Assembly: GCF_900207575.1 (NCBI RefSeq)
Contig: NZ_OAOQ01000004.1
Span: forward strand, 186,001-250,000
Origin: Cereibacter ovatus
GTDB taxonomy: Bacteria > Pseudomonadota > Alphaproteobacteria > Rhodobacterales > Rhodobacteraceae
Reading direction: 5' to 3'
Length of the DNA: 64,000 bases
Made by a program: the position numbers and the translations under genes. The notes below the pieces were generated by a model. It was not told the DNA's origin, did not search any database, and saw only the letters and a list, made by a program, of their open reading frames with translations. This document shows, in pieces, positions 44,407 to 52,752 of the stretch (the first letter of the stretch is position 1; the number at the start of each line of letters is the position of its first letter).

Positions 44407-45549
44407 TCAGCCCAGCAGATCCTGCCGCGTCAGCGCAAAACCCGAGGCGATCCAGCGATCCTCAAGTTCCTTCAGCCGGGCGCCCAGCGCAGGGCCCTGC
44501 AACCCCGGCATCAGATCGGCGGCGCACAGCGGAAAGCGGGCAAGGGCGCCCCGGGCCAGATCCTCGGCCCATGTGGCGGGGGGCGGCATCTCTTGCAGGG
44601 CGGCGCGGGCAAGGACCACCGCCGCGCCCTCGGCCAGCCCCAGACGATAGCCCAGCTCGGCCGGGGTGCGGCTTTCTGCGATCTCGTCGCGCAGACGGGA
44701 CAGGCTGCGCGCATCGGCGCGCGACAGGCGCAGACGCTCGGCCGGGTCTTCGCCGCCCAGACAGGCAAGGCGGGCCAGCCAGTCGGGCGCGCGGCCGGAT
44801 TCCAGATGCACCAGAACCGGCAGCGCCCGCGGATCGGCGCCCGGCAGCACATGGGCCAGCACCCCCGCCTGCGCCATCGCCGCCACCGCAGGCGCGGGAT
44901 CGGCGGCCGACAGCAACTTGCGCATCTCGGCGCCCACCCGTTCGCGCGACAACTGGCCAATGCCATCGGCCAGTTCGGCACAGGCGGCCAGCCCCTCGGC
45001 ATCCAGCCCGTTGGCAGGATCGCCATGGATCGCGTGAAAGCGGAAAAAGCGCAGGATGCGCAGGTAATCCTCGCGGATGCGCTGGCCGGCTTCGCCCACG
45101 AACCGAACCCGGCGCGCGATCAGGTCGGGCAGGCCCCCCAGCGGGTCGATCACCTCGCCCGAGGCTTCGGCATAAAGCGCGTTCATGGTGAAATCGCGCC
45201 GCGCCGCATCCTCGGCCACATCGTCGGAAAAGGCAACGACCGCGTGCCGGCCGAAGGTTTCGACATCGCGGCGGAAGGTCGTGACCTCATGCGCAATGCC
45301 GCCGGCGATCACGGTGACCGTGCCATGATCGATCCCGGTCGGCACCACCTTCAGCCCGGCCGCGCGGCACAGCGCCGTCACCCGGTCGGGGCGGGCATCG
45401 GTGGACAGGTCGATGTCCGCGACCGGCACGCCCAGAAGCGCGTTGCGCACGCATCCACCGACGAACAGCGCCCGGTGGCCGCCACGGGCCAGCACGGCGC
45501 ACAGCTCTTGCGTGGCCGCTGCCGCGATCCAGTCGCCCCGCACCTTCAC
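44407..45549 (-). CDS. cca: CCA tRNA nucleotidyltransferase / poly(A) polymerase family
   Basis: This 380-residue class II nucleotidyltransferase adds or repairs the CCA end of tRNA. The head domain has FVGGCVRNALLGVPVADIDLS, the metal-binding DxD, and the RRDFTMNALYAE and RIREDYLRILRFFRFHA blocks follow. The C-terminal part is helical. Poly(A) polymerase activity cannot be excluded, as the two share a fold, but the lack of a basic C-terminal tail favours the tRNA enzyme. It starts with GTG at 45549, sharing four bases (GTGA) with the NudL-type gene. Stop TGA at 44407-44409. Confidence 0.9.
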   Translation of the reverse strand: MKVRGDWIAAAATQELCAVLARGGHRALFVGGCVRNALLGVPVADIDLSTDARPDRVTALCRAAGLKVVPTGIDHGTVTVIAGGIAHEVTTFRRDVETFGRHAVVAFSDDVAEDAARRDFTMNALYAEASGEVIDPLGGLPDLIARRVRFVGEAGQRIREDYLRILRFFRFHAIHGDPANGLDAEGLAACAELADGIGQLSRERVGAEMRKLLSAADPAPAVAAMAQAGVLAHVLPGADPRALPVLVHLESGRAPDWLARLACLGGEDPAERLRLSRADARSLSRLRDEIAESRTPAELGYRLGLAEGAAVVLARAALQEMPPPATWAEDLARGALARFPLCAADLMPGLQGPALGARLKELEDRWIASGFALTRQDLLG

Positions 45550-46136
45550 GGCTGCACCCGTTCCGCAAGCGAGCGCAGGATGCGTGCCGTAGCCCCCCAG
45601 ATGTAGTAGGGGCCATAGGGCACAACATAATATCTGCGCCACCCACCGCGCCACAGCCGCTGTTCCACCCGATAGCGCGACAGGTCCAGAACATGCGACA
45701 GCGGCACGGAAAAGGCCTCTTCGACCTCGGATTCCTGCCGCACCGGCATGAAATCGCCCCGCACCAGCGACAGGACCGGAACGATGGTATACCCCGTCAC
45801 CGTCTCGTGCAGGGGCAGGCGGCCAAGCACCTCGACCTGCGCGGGCGGCAGGCCGATTTCCTCTTGCGCCTCGCGCAGGGCGGCATGGTCGGGGCTTTCG
45901 TCGGCAGGTTCGATCTTGCCGCCGGGAAAGGCGATCTGGCCGGGGTGATGCGCCAGATGCGACGCGCGCTTGGTCAGGATCAGCCGCGCGCCGCCTTCGC
46001 GCTGCCAGACCGGCACCAGAACCGCCGCGGCCCGCAGACGGCGGTCGGCGGGCAGCACCACTTCGGGGTTCAGATCGTGATCGGACGAGGCGGCGCCGCC
46101 GCCTTCCAGCGCGCGGCGCAACGCCTCGGGGATCAT
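45546..46136 (-). CDS. Nudix hydrolase, CoA pyrophosphatase type (NudL-like)
   Basis: This 196-residue protein has a complete Nudix box (GGKIEPADESPDHAALREAQ followed by EEIG). The preceding LILTKRASHLAHHPGQIAFPG matches the UPF0035 motif that marks the CoA-pyrophosphatase branch. Such enzymes split coenzyme A or its esters into 4'-phosphopantetheine and 3',5'-ADP. The ATG overlaps the hslO stop and its own stop overlaps the cca start. The order hslO-nudL-cca is compact and probably one message. Confidence 0.9.
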   Translation of the reverse strand: MIPEALRRALEGGGAASSDHDLNPEVVLPADRRLRAAAVLVPVWQREGGARLILTKRASHLAHHPGQIAFPGGKIEPADESPDHAALREAQEEIGLPPAQVEVLGRLPLHETVTGYTIVPVLSLVRGDFMPVRQESEVEEAFSVPLSHVLDLSRYRVEQRLWRGGWRRYYVVPYGPYYIWGATARILRSLAERVQP

Positions 46137-47116
46137 TCGGGTCGCGCCCCGGTGCCAAGGGTGGCAGGGTCGAATTCGTAATGCGCGCCGCAGAACTGGC
46201 AGTCGGCGGTCAGGATGCCCTCGTCGGTGGTCATCTCGGCGATCTCGTCGGGGGAATAGATCGACAGCGACTCGCGCACCCGATCGGCCGAGCAGGAACA
46301 GCCGAAGCGCAGCGGCTGGGCATCGAACACGCGCGGGAATTCCTCGTGGAACAGTCGCACCAGCAGGTCGGTCGGCTGCACCGACGGGCCGATCAGTTCC
46401 AGATCCTCGACCGTATCCAGCAGCAGGTTCACGCGGCGCCAGTTCTCGCCCTCGTCGCCGTCCAGGATGTCGTGGTTTTGCAGCAGCCCGCCCTCGCCCG
46501 AGCCACCGTCGCCCGCCACCCCCGGCGATGCCTTGGGCATGTGCTGGATCATCACGCCACCCCCGCGCCAGTGGGTTTCGCCCGCAGCGGTGGACTGGCC
46601 AAAGGACAGCGCGAACCGGGTCGGCAACTGTTCGGATTGCGCGAAATAGGTCTCGGCGCAGGCGGTGAGCGAGCCGCCGGCGATCGGCGTGATGCCCTGA
46701 TACGGCACCATCCCCGGCCCCTGATCGATCAGGATGGCAAAATAGCCCGCGCCCAGCTGGCCAAAAGCCCCCACCGCGGGGTCAAGCTGATCGGCCGCGA
46801 AATTGGCATAGGCGCGGATGCGCGCGGGCTGGCCATCTTCGGACGGGCCGTAATAGTCGGTCGCGATCAGCTTGACCGCGCCATTGCCGCGGATCTGCAA
46901 CGACAGCTTCCAGCGCAGCTTGATGGTCTGGCCGATCAGCGCGGTCAGCAGCGACGCCTCGGCCACCAGCGCCTCGATCTGCGGCGGGTAGTCATGCTTG
47001 GACAGCACCTCTTCAAGCACGCCATCCAGTCGCGCGACACGGCCGCGGATGTCCGAGCGGTCAAGCTGGAAAGGCAGGACAGTGTCGTCCCAGGCGATCT
47101 GTGAACCGATGGTCAT
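46133..47116 (-). CDS. hslO: Redox-regulated chaperone Hsp33
   Basis: This 327-residue chaperone is switched on by oxidation. The body (1-250) has DRSDIRGRVARLDGVLEEVL and an HWRGGGVMIQHMPKASPG block. The C-terminal zinc switch has CSCSADR and, 30-odd residues later, CQFCGAHYEF, so all four redox cysteines are present. A Gly/Asp-rich loop (about 210-225) is slightly longer than in E. coli. The ATG at 47116 has an AAGGAAA ribosome site. It leads hslO-nudL-cca and diverges from a second Nudix gene. Confidence 0.95.
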   Translation of the reverse strand: MTIGSQIAWDDTVLPFQLDRSDIRGRVARLDGVLEEVLSKHDYPPQIEALVAEASLLTALIGQTIKLRWKLSLQIRGNGAVKLIATDYYGPSEDGQPARIRAYANFAADQLDPAVGAFGQLGAGYFAILIDQGPGMVPYQGITPIAGGSLTACAETYFAQSEQLPTRFALSFGQSTAAGETHWRGGGVMIQHMPKASPGVAGDGGSGEGGLLQNHDILDGDEGENWRRVNLLLDTVEDLELIGPSVQPTDLLVRLFHEEFPRVFDAQPLRFGCSCSADRVRESLSIYSPDEIAEMTTDEGILTADCQFCGAHYEFDPATLGTGARPE

Positions 47117-47188
47117 GGGGTTTCCTTGAGGCACGCGCCTTGGCATACCGTGCCGACAGGGGCAGGGCAACCGCGGGACAGACAGCAG

Positions 47189-47647
47189 ATGATCAGGCGA
47201 TATGGTGAGGCCGTGCGGCCAGCGCAACACTACCGCCGCCGACCGGGGGTCTATGCGGTCCTGCTGCGGGGCGACGACATCCTGACCACGTTTCAGGACC
47301 ATCCCCTGCCCGAGTTCCAGCTGCCCGGCGGCGGCATCGATCCGGGCGAGCATCCGGTGACAGCCCTGCACCGCGAGGTGCGCGAGGAAACCGGCTGGCG
47401 GATCGGCGGCCTGCAACGGTTCGGGGCCTTTCGCCGCTATACCTACATGCCGGAATACGACCTTTGGGCCGAAAAACTGTGCGCCATCTATGTTGCCCGC
47501 CCGACCCTGCGTCTTGGCCCGCCGACCGAACCGGGCCACCACGCCATCTGGCTGCCCACAGCCGAGGCACTGGACCGGCTGGGCAACGCGGGCGACCGGG
47601 CAATGCTGGCGCGGGTTCTGAGGGTCATGGCGCGTAATCGAACATGA
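47189..47647 (+). CDS. Nudix hydrolase
   Basis: This 152-residue Nudix protein has the box GGGIDPGEHPVTALHREV followed by REETGW, which is complete. It starts MIRRYGEAVRPAQHYRRRPG and continues VYAVLL. FRRYTYMPEYDLWAEKLCAIY suggests a substrate loop. It is not close to one branch I can name; nucleotide sugars or diadenosine compounds are possible substrates. ATG at 47189 is chosen; a TTG further upstream in frame is not supported. Its last 23 bases overlap the convergent phosphatase gene. Confidence 0.82.
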   Translation: MIRRYGEAVRPAQHYRRRPGVYAVLLRGDDILTTFQDHPLPEFQLPGGGIDPGEHPVTALHREVREETGWRIGGLQRFGAFRRYTYMPEYDLWAEKLCAIYVARPTLRLGPPTEPGHHAIWLPTAEALDRLGNAGDRAMLARVLRVMARNRT

Positions 47648-48884
47648 TACCCGAGACGTCGTCCCGGAAATCGGCGCCGTCCATCCGCTCGGCCAGGGTC
47701 CAGACCAGCGCCTCGAGCAAGGCTTCGCTTGGCAGGCAGGCATTGGCGCGAAGGATCTCGATCAGCCCGTCCTCGCCCAGTTCCTGACCCAGCAGGTCCG
47801 GACATTCCGTGACCCCGTCCGAGACCAGAAACAGCCGGTCGCCGGGGTTCAGCCGCGTCTCGATCCGGTCATGGACGGCCCCTTCCAGCAGGCCAATCGG
47901 CAGGCCGCCCTGCCCAAGGCTTTCGATCTGCCCATCGACGCGCAGCACAAGCGGATGGGGATGGCCGGCCTGAACCAGTTCGGCCCGGCCGGTGTCCAGA
48001 TCGATCTCGGCATAGGCCATGGTGAAATACTGGTCCACCTGAAGGTCATCCAGCATCATCTCGTTGAACCGCTTGGCGATCATCTCGGGCGGCCAGGTCT
48101 GCCGACCCTTGCAGCGATAGCAGTTTCCGCCGGTCAGCGCGAAATTCTGATCGGGCGAGGCGCTGGACAAAAGCCCCGCCAGCCGTGCCGTCAGGATCGC
48201 CGAGGCGACTCCATGCCCCGACACATCCACGGAATACAGGCCCACCCGCCGGGTCGCCAGTTCAAAGCAGCCGACCAGATCGCCACCGACATGGCCCGAC
48301 TGCCGCATCAGCAACGTCGCGGACGAGCGCCCGAAGGGCCGGCACCGTTCGCGGACCAGCGTCTGTTGAAGCTTGCGCGCCTCGATCAGGTCACCGTCGA
48401 GCGTGGCATAGACCTTGCGCAGTTCGTCCAGTGCATCTTCCAGCAGGTGATTCTGTTCGACCAGTTCGGTCTGCATCCCCAGAATCCGCTCGCCCGCGCG
48501 CAGGCGGGCGCGCAACTCGCCCGCGGCGACCGGCTTCACCAGATAGTCGTCGGCGCCGCAATCCAGCCCATCCACAACCTCGCCCGTGCCCGATCGCGAG
48601 GTAAGAAGGATGAAATAGCAATAGCCTTCGCGCGGAATGGCCCGGATCTGACGGCACAGATCCAGCCCCGACATTCCCGGCATCATCCAGTCGCTGAGAA
48701 CGATATCAACCGGATCGGCGCGGCACAGATCCAGCGCCTCGGCCCCGGTTGCGGCCTCGGTCACCCGATAGCCCCAACGGCGCAGCGACAGCGCAAGCAC
48801 CCGGCGCTGTGCCCGGCTGTCGTCAACGATCAGAACATGCCGCGAAACCGCCTTCGGTCGAAGGCGGGACGGGTCCGACGGCAT
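47625..48884 (-). CDS. Receiver/PP2C-type phosphatase (RsbU/RbaY-like)
   Basis: This 419-residue regulator has an N-terminal receiver (about 15-135) with Asp21-Asp22 and phospho-acceptor Asp65 (IVLSDWMMPGMSG), a coiled-coil linker (LVEQNHLLEDALDELRKVYA) and a C-terminal SpoIIE/PP2C phosphatase. Phosphatase marks are HVGGDLVGCF, SVDVSGHGVASAI, LFLVSDGVTE and DDVSGIMF. In R. capsulatus, the related RbaY dephosphorylates the anti-sigma antagonist of a partner-switching system affecting gene-transfer-agent output. ATG at 48884 is a conservative start; TTG at 48902 (AGAGGA ahead) and ATG at 48968 are possible. A CYRC pair (GGNCYRCKGRQ) is unusual. Confidence 0.85.
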   Translation of the reverse strand: MPSDPSRLRPKAVSRHVLIVDDSRAQRRVLALSLRRWGYRVTEAATGAEALDLCRADPVDIVLSDWMMPGMSGLDLCRQIRAIPREGYCYFILLTSRSGTGEVVDGLDCGADDYLVKPVAAGELRARLRAGERILGMQTELVEQNHLLEDALDELRKVYATLDGDLIEARKLQQTLVRERCRPFGRSSATLLMRQSGHVGGDLVGCFELATRRVGLYSVDVSGHGVASAILTARLAGLLSSASPDQNFALTGGNCYRCKGRQTWPPEMIAKRFNEMMLDDLQVDQYFTMAYAEIDLDTGRAELVQAGHPHPLVLRVDGQIESLGQGGLPIGLLEGAVHDRIETRLNPGDRLFLVSDGVTECPDLLGQELGEDGLIEILRANACLPSEALLEALVWTLAERMDGADFRDDVSGIMFDYAP

Positions 48885-49065
48885 GAACGATCTGGCGTGC
48901 AAGGCGTTCCTCTTGATGCATGGCTTCCCCGAGTTATGCCCCCACGATCTTAAGAGACCGTGAAACATAAAATGCCCCGTGTTGAGCCGAGGCCGCGTTA
49001 CCGGCTGTTAAGACGGGGGCCGCACCCTGCGGTCATTGGTGTTCCGGTGGACAGTAAAGGTCGGC

Positions 49066-49398
49066 ATGATCGATTGGGTAAGGGTCGCGGATCTGCGCGG
49101 CGAGGTCGGAAGCGATGGCTTTGAAGAAGTCGTCCTGCTGTTCATGGAAGAAACGGACGCGGCCGTCCGCAGCCTTTCCGCCGCCGCCACAAGCGGCGCG
49201 CTGGAAGAGACGCTTCATTTCCTGAAAGGTTCGGCGCTGAATCTGGGCTTTGTCACCGTCTCGCGGCTTTGCCAGGAAGGCGAGCGGCTGGCCGCCGACG
49301 GCCAGGGCGCGAACGTCGATCTGGACGCGCTGGCCGAAAGCTATTGGCGCGCGCGCGCCGATTTTCTGGCCGGGCTGGGCCGCCTGCCGCCGATCTAG
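49066..49398 (+). CDS. Histidine phosphotransfer (Hpt) domain protein
   Basis: This 110-residue four-helix protein has the Hpt motif ETLHFLKGSALNLGF, with the phospho-accepting His51 if counted from the ATG at 49066. That start follows AAAGG; a TTG 30 bases upstream is less likely. Hpt proteins shuttle phosphate between hybrid kinases and response regulators. No hybrid kinase is adjacent. The gene diverges from the receiver/PP2C gene, so the receiver may be its partner. Its TAG stop shares the palindrome CTAG with the ilvA stop on the other strand. Confidence 0.88.
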   Translation: MIDWVRVADLRGEVGSDGFEEVVLLFMEETDAAVRSLSAAATSGALEETLHFLKGSALNLGFVTVSRLCQEGERLAADGQGANVDLDALAESYWRARADFLAGLGRLPPI

Positions 49399-50642
49399 AT
49401 CAGGAACTCGGCCAGCGCATCGTCGCCGGTGATGTCGCGGTAATTCAGCCCCGCCTCTTCCATCACCCGCAACAGCCGGGGGAAGTTCTCGGCCCGTTTC
49501 GTCTCGATCCCGATCAGGACCGAACCGAAGTTGCGCGCCGATTTCTTCAGATACTCGAACCGGGAAATATCGTCATCCGGGCCAAGCATCATCAGGAACT
49601 CGCGCAGCGCACCGGGGCGTTGCGGCATCCGCAGGATGAAGTATTTCTTCAACCCGGAATAGCGTTGCGCGCGTTCCTTCACCTCTGGCAACCGCTCGAA
49701 ATCGAAATTCCCGCCGGATGTCACGCAGACCACGGTGCGGCCGCGGATCTCGTCGGCAATCTCGGGCAGAACATCCACCGCCAGCGCGCCCGCGGGTTCC
49801 AGAACGATGCCTTCGACATTCAGCATCTCTAGCATGGTGATGCAGATCCGATCCTCGGGCGCCAGATGGACGCTGTCGGGACTGACCCAATCCAGCCGCT
49901 GGAACGGCAACTCGCCCAGTTTGGCAACCGCCGCTCCGTCCACGAAACTGTTGACCTTGGGCAACGCCACGGGGCGGTGAAACTCCAGCGCGGCCCGGAA
50001 ACTGGCGCCGCCCGCAGGTTCCACGAACCGAAAGGCCGTGCCCGGCGCCTCGGATCGCAGAAAGCCGGTGACGCCCGCCGCCAGACCGCCGCCACCCACC
50101 GGCAGCACCACCAGATCGGGCCCGCGGCCAAGCTGGGCCAGGATCTCGACCCCCACGCTCGCCTGACCCTCGATCACATCGGAATCGTCGAAGGGGGCCA
50201 GAAAATGCGCCCCCTGTTCGGCACACCAAGCCTGCGCGGCAGCCAGTGTCTGGTCGAAATAGTCGCCGGTCAGCACGATCCTGACCGCGTCGCCGCCAAA
50301 GGTGCGGGTCTTGTCGATCTTCTGCTGCGGCGTCGTCACCGGCATGAAAATCGTGCCCTCCACCCCGAAATGCCGGCAGGCATAGGCCACCCCCTGCGCA
50401 TGGTTCCCGGCCGACGCGCAGACAAAGGATCGCTGACCCGGGTTCGCGGCCCGCACCTTGCGCAGCGCGGTAAAGGCGCCGCGCAACTTGTAGCTGCGAA
50501 CCGGCGTCAGATCCTCGCGCTTCAGCCAGATTTCGGCGCCATAGCGTGCCGAAAGGTGGTCGTTGCGCTGCAACGGCGTCTCGGGGAACAGATCGCGCAG
50601 GGCGCGGGTGGCGGCACGGGCGTTGTCGGCAAACTGGGTCAT
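49395..50642 (-). CDS. ilvA: Threonine dehydratase (biosynthetic)
   Basis: This 415-residue PLP enzyme converts threonine to 2-oxobutanoate, the first step to isoleucine. The PLP lysine is in VRSYKLRGAF, followed by SAGNHAQGVAYACRHFG and the glycine loop PVGGGGLAAGV. The last 90 residues (YFILRMPQRPGALREFLMML onward) form one ACT-like regulatory domain. E. coli IlvA has two such domains and about 514 residues; the single-domain form is common in alphaproteobacteria. It is transcribed leftward, opposite argG, with 120 bases between the two starts. Confidence 0.93.
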   Translation of the reverse strand: MTQFADNARAATRALRDLFPETPLQRNDHLSARYGAEIWLKREDLTPVRSYKLRGAFTALRKVRAANPGQRSFVCASAGNHAQGVAYACRHFGVEGTIFMPVTTPQQKIDKTRTFGGDAVRIVLTGDYFDQTLAAAQAWCAEQGAHFLAPFDDSDVIEGQASVGVEILAQLGRGPDLVVLPVGGGGLAAGVTGFLRSEAPGTAFRFVEPAGGASFRAALEFHRPVALPKVNSFVDGAAVAKLGELPFQRLDWVSPDSVHLAPEDRICITMLEMLNVEGIVLEPAGALAVDVLPEIADEIRGRTVVCVTSGGNFDFERLPEVKERAQRYSGLKKYFILRMPQRPGALREFLMMLGPDDDISRFEYLKKSARNFGSVLIGIETKRAENFPRLLRVMEEAGLNYRDITGDDALAEFLI

Positions 50643-50700
50643 GGCGGCACCCTAGCCGGTTCCCGCGCCGGGCGCCACGGCCAGACGCACGGCGCGCCCC

Positions 50701-50729
50701 TTGTTTGGAACGCCAAACTTCACTAGACC
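50701..50729 (+). promoter_or_regulatory. Candidate promoter of argG
   Basis: TTGTTT (50701-50706) and TAGACC (50724-50729) have 17-base spacing, 33 bases before the argG ATG. The -10 is weak. Confidence 0.35.
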
Positions 50730-50762
50730 GGCGTGCGAAGTTTTCCCCCGATGGAGCCCGCC

Positions 50763-51989
50763 ATGTCCGCCCCGAAGAAAGTCGTCCTTGCCTATTCCGG
50801 CGGGCTCGACACCTCGATCATCCTGAAGTGGTTGCAGACCGAATATGGCTGCGAGGTCGTAACCTTCACCGCCGATCTCGGTCAGGGCGAAGAGCTTGAG
50901 CCCGCCCGCCAGAAAGCCGAGCTTCTGGGCATCAAGCCGGAAAATATTTTCATCGAGGATGTGCGCGAAGAATTCGTGCGCGATTTCGTCTTCCCGATGT
51001 TCCGGGCAAATGCTCTTTATGAGGGGCTTTACCTGCTCGGCACCTCGATCGCCCGCCCGCTGATCGCCAAGCGTCTGGTCGAGATCGCGGCCATGACCGG
51101 CGCCGATGCGGTGGCCCATGGCGCGACCGGCAAGGGCAACGATCAGGTGCGGTTCGAACTGACCGCCTATGCGCTGAACCCGGCCATCAAGGTGATCGCC
51201 CCGTGGCGGGAATGGGATCTGACGTCGCGCACCAAGCTGATCGAGTTCGCCGAACAGAACCAGATCCCGATCGCCAAGAACAAGCGCGGCGAGGCGCCGT
51301 TCTCGGTCGATGCCAACCTGCTTCACACCTCGTCCGAGGGCCGCGCGCTGGAGAACCCCGGCGATGAGGCGCCCGATTACGTCTACCAGCGCACCACCGA
51401 CCCCGAGAAGGCGCCCGACACCCCCGAGATGGTGGAAATCACTTTCGAAAAGGGCGATGCGGTCGCGATCAACGGCGAGGCGATGTCGCCCGCGACGATC
51501 CTGACCCGCCTGAACGAACTGGGCGGCAAGCATGGCGTGGGCCGTCTGGATCTGGTGGAAAACCGTTTCGTCGGCATGAAATCGCGCGGGATCTATGAAA
51601 CCCCCGGCGGCACGATCCTGCTGGAGGCCCACCGCGGAATCGAGCAGATCACGCTGGATTCGGGCGCCGGCCACCTGAAGGATTCGATCATGCCGCGCTA
51701 TGCGGAACTGATCTACAACGGGTTCTGGTATTCGCCCGAACGCGAGATGCTTCAGGCGCTGATCGACAAATCGCAGGAGCATGTCTCGGGCACCGTCCGC
51801 GTCAAGCTTTACAAAGGCTTCGCCCGGACCGTGGCGCGCTGGTCGGAACATTCGCTCTATTCCGAAAAGCATGTGACCTTTGAAGACGACGCTGGCGCCT
51901 ACGACCAGAAGGACGCTGCCGGCTTCATCCGGCTGAACGCTCTGCGGCTGAAACTGATCGCCACCCGGAACGCCCGCGTGAAGGGTTAA
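50763..51989 (+). CDS. argG: Argininosuccinate synthase
   Basis: This 408-residue enzyme joins citrulline and aspartate with ATP in arginine synthesis. The P-loop-like motif is [18 protein letters not shown], and [15 protein letters not shown] is the second signature. The [11 protein letters not shown] and [20 protein letters not shown] blocks are typical. Length fits class I ArgG (about 400). The ATG at 50763 has a GGAG site and follows a candidate promoter. A large hairpin separates it from the convergent sulfotransferase-like gene. Confidence 0.97.
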   Translation: MSAPKKVVLAYSGGLDTSIILKWLQTEYGCEVVTFTADLGQGEELEPARQKAELLGIKPENIFIEDVREEFVRDFVFPMFRANALYEGLYLLGTSIARPLIAKRLVEIAAMTGADAVAHGATGKGNDQVRFELTAYALNPAIKVIAPWREWDLTSRTKLIEFAEQNQIPIAKNKRGEAPFSVDANLLHTSSEGRALENPGDEAPDYVYQRTTDPEKAPDTPEMVEITFEKGDAVAINGEAMSPATILTRLNELGGKHGVGRLDLVENRFVGMKSRGIYETPGGTILLEAHRGIEQITLDSGAGHLKDSIMPRYAELIYNGFWYSPEREMLQALIDKSQEHVSGTVRVKLYKGFARTVARWSEHSLYSEKHVTFEDDAGAYDQKDAAGFIRLNALRLKLIATRNARVKG

Positions 51990-51995
51990 GGGCTT

Positions 51996-52027
51996 CGGGG
52001 CGCCCGGCCTTGCGGTCGGGCGCCCCG
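51996..52027. terminator. Bidirectional hairpin after argG
   Basis: A 14-base-pair stem (CGGGGCGCCCG continued by GCC/GGT) with loop TTGC lies between two convergent stop codons. No good T-run is present on either side. Confidence 0.55.
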
Positions 52028-52029
52028 CT

Positions 52030-52752
52030 TCAGCCACGCAACCGACAGGCCGCCAAGCGGTCGTAATGCGGCAATGCCTGCGCGACCAGATCGGCATAGG
52101 CCGGCGGCAGGGCCGGCAGCGGGCCTTCGGGGTCTTCAAACCCGGTCGAGCGGTGAACCGCGCCATACCAATGCGGCGCCCACAGCCCATCGGCGGGATG
52201 ACCGCCCGCCGGCCAGTGCAGCATGTTTTGGGTGAAAGGGATTTTCAACGCCGAACACAGCGCCGACAGCGCCGCCCCTGGGTTGGCGCGAATGTCCGCA
52301 CTGTCGATCACCACAGGCGCATGGCCCAACCAGTCCGCAACCTGATCGAACAGCTCGGCCTGCTGGACAAAGCCGATGTCGGCCAGCGTTGGCCCCTCGC
52401 GCTTTTTCGCGTAGCTGGCGACGACGCGCGCGGGATGGCGGATCAGGAAAACATTTTCACATGCCCGCATGAAGCCCCGGTCAAAGCCCGGAATCATGTG
52501 CAGCGTCATGTGCTTCTGATAGAAAACCGGCTTGCCGCCCGGCGCCTCGGCTGCGCAGCGCGCGGCGACAATGGCCGGATCTGCCTCGTGGCCGGCCACG
52601 ATCTCGTCGCGCATCGGATGGTTAAGGCCGGTGGCTTGCAAATAGGCGGCATAGAACGGCTCGTCCCACACCGCACAGTCGCCGCGGGCCGCGAACGCAT
52701 ACATCATCGCCGTGGACAGGTTCCGCGGCCCGGACCACATCGCGATCCTCAT
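52030..52752 (-). CDS. P-loop sulfotransferase-like protein
   Basis: This 240-residue protein begins MRIAMWSGPRNLSTAMMYAF, a phosphosulfate-binding P-loop in the style of sulfotransferases. The FLIRHPARVVASYAKKREGP segment matches the 3'-phosphate-binding motif. EPFYAAYL early on and a Trp/His-rich C-terminal part are characteristic of a bacterial group usually annotated as sulfotransferase family. Neither donor nor acceptor is known. The ATG overlaps the upstream class IV aminotransferase stop (ATGA), so the two are made together. Confidence 0.75.
   Translation of the reverse strand: MRIAMWSGPRNLSTAMMYAFAARGDCAVWDEPFYAAYLQATGLNHPMRDEIVAGHEADPAIVAARCAAEAPGGKPVFYQKHMTLHMIPGFDRGFMRACENVFLIRHPARVVASYAKKREGPTLADIGFVQQAELFDQVADWLGHAPVVIDSADIRANPGAALSALCSALKIPFTQNMLHWPAGGHPADGLWAPHWYGAVHRSTGFEDPEGPLPALPPAYADLVAQALPHYDRLAACRLRG

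Noticed and set aside
42859-45606. About 900-codon plus-strand frame opposite the ABC and cca genes
   Set aside because: Low-complexity Arg/Gln/His/Pro product and no ribosome site; it shadows real genes.
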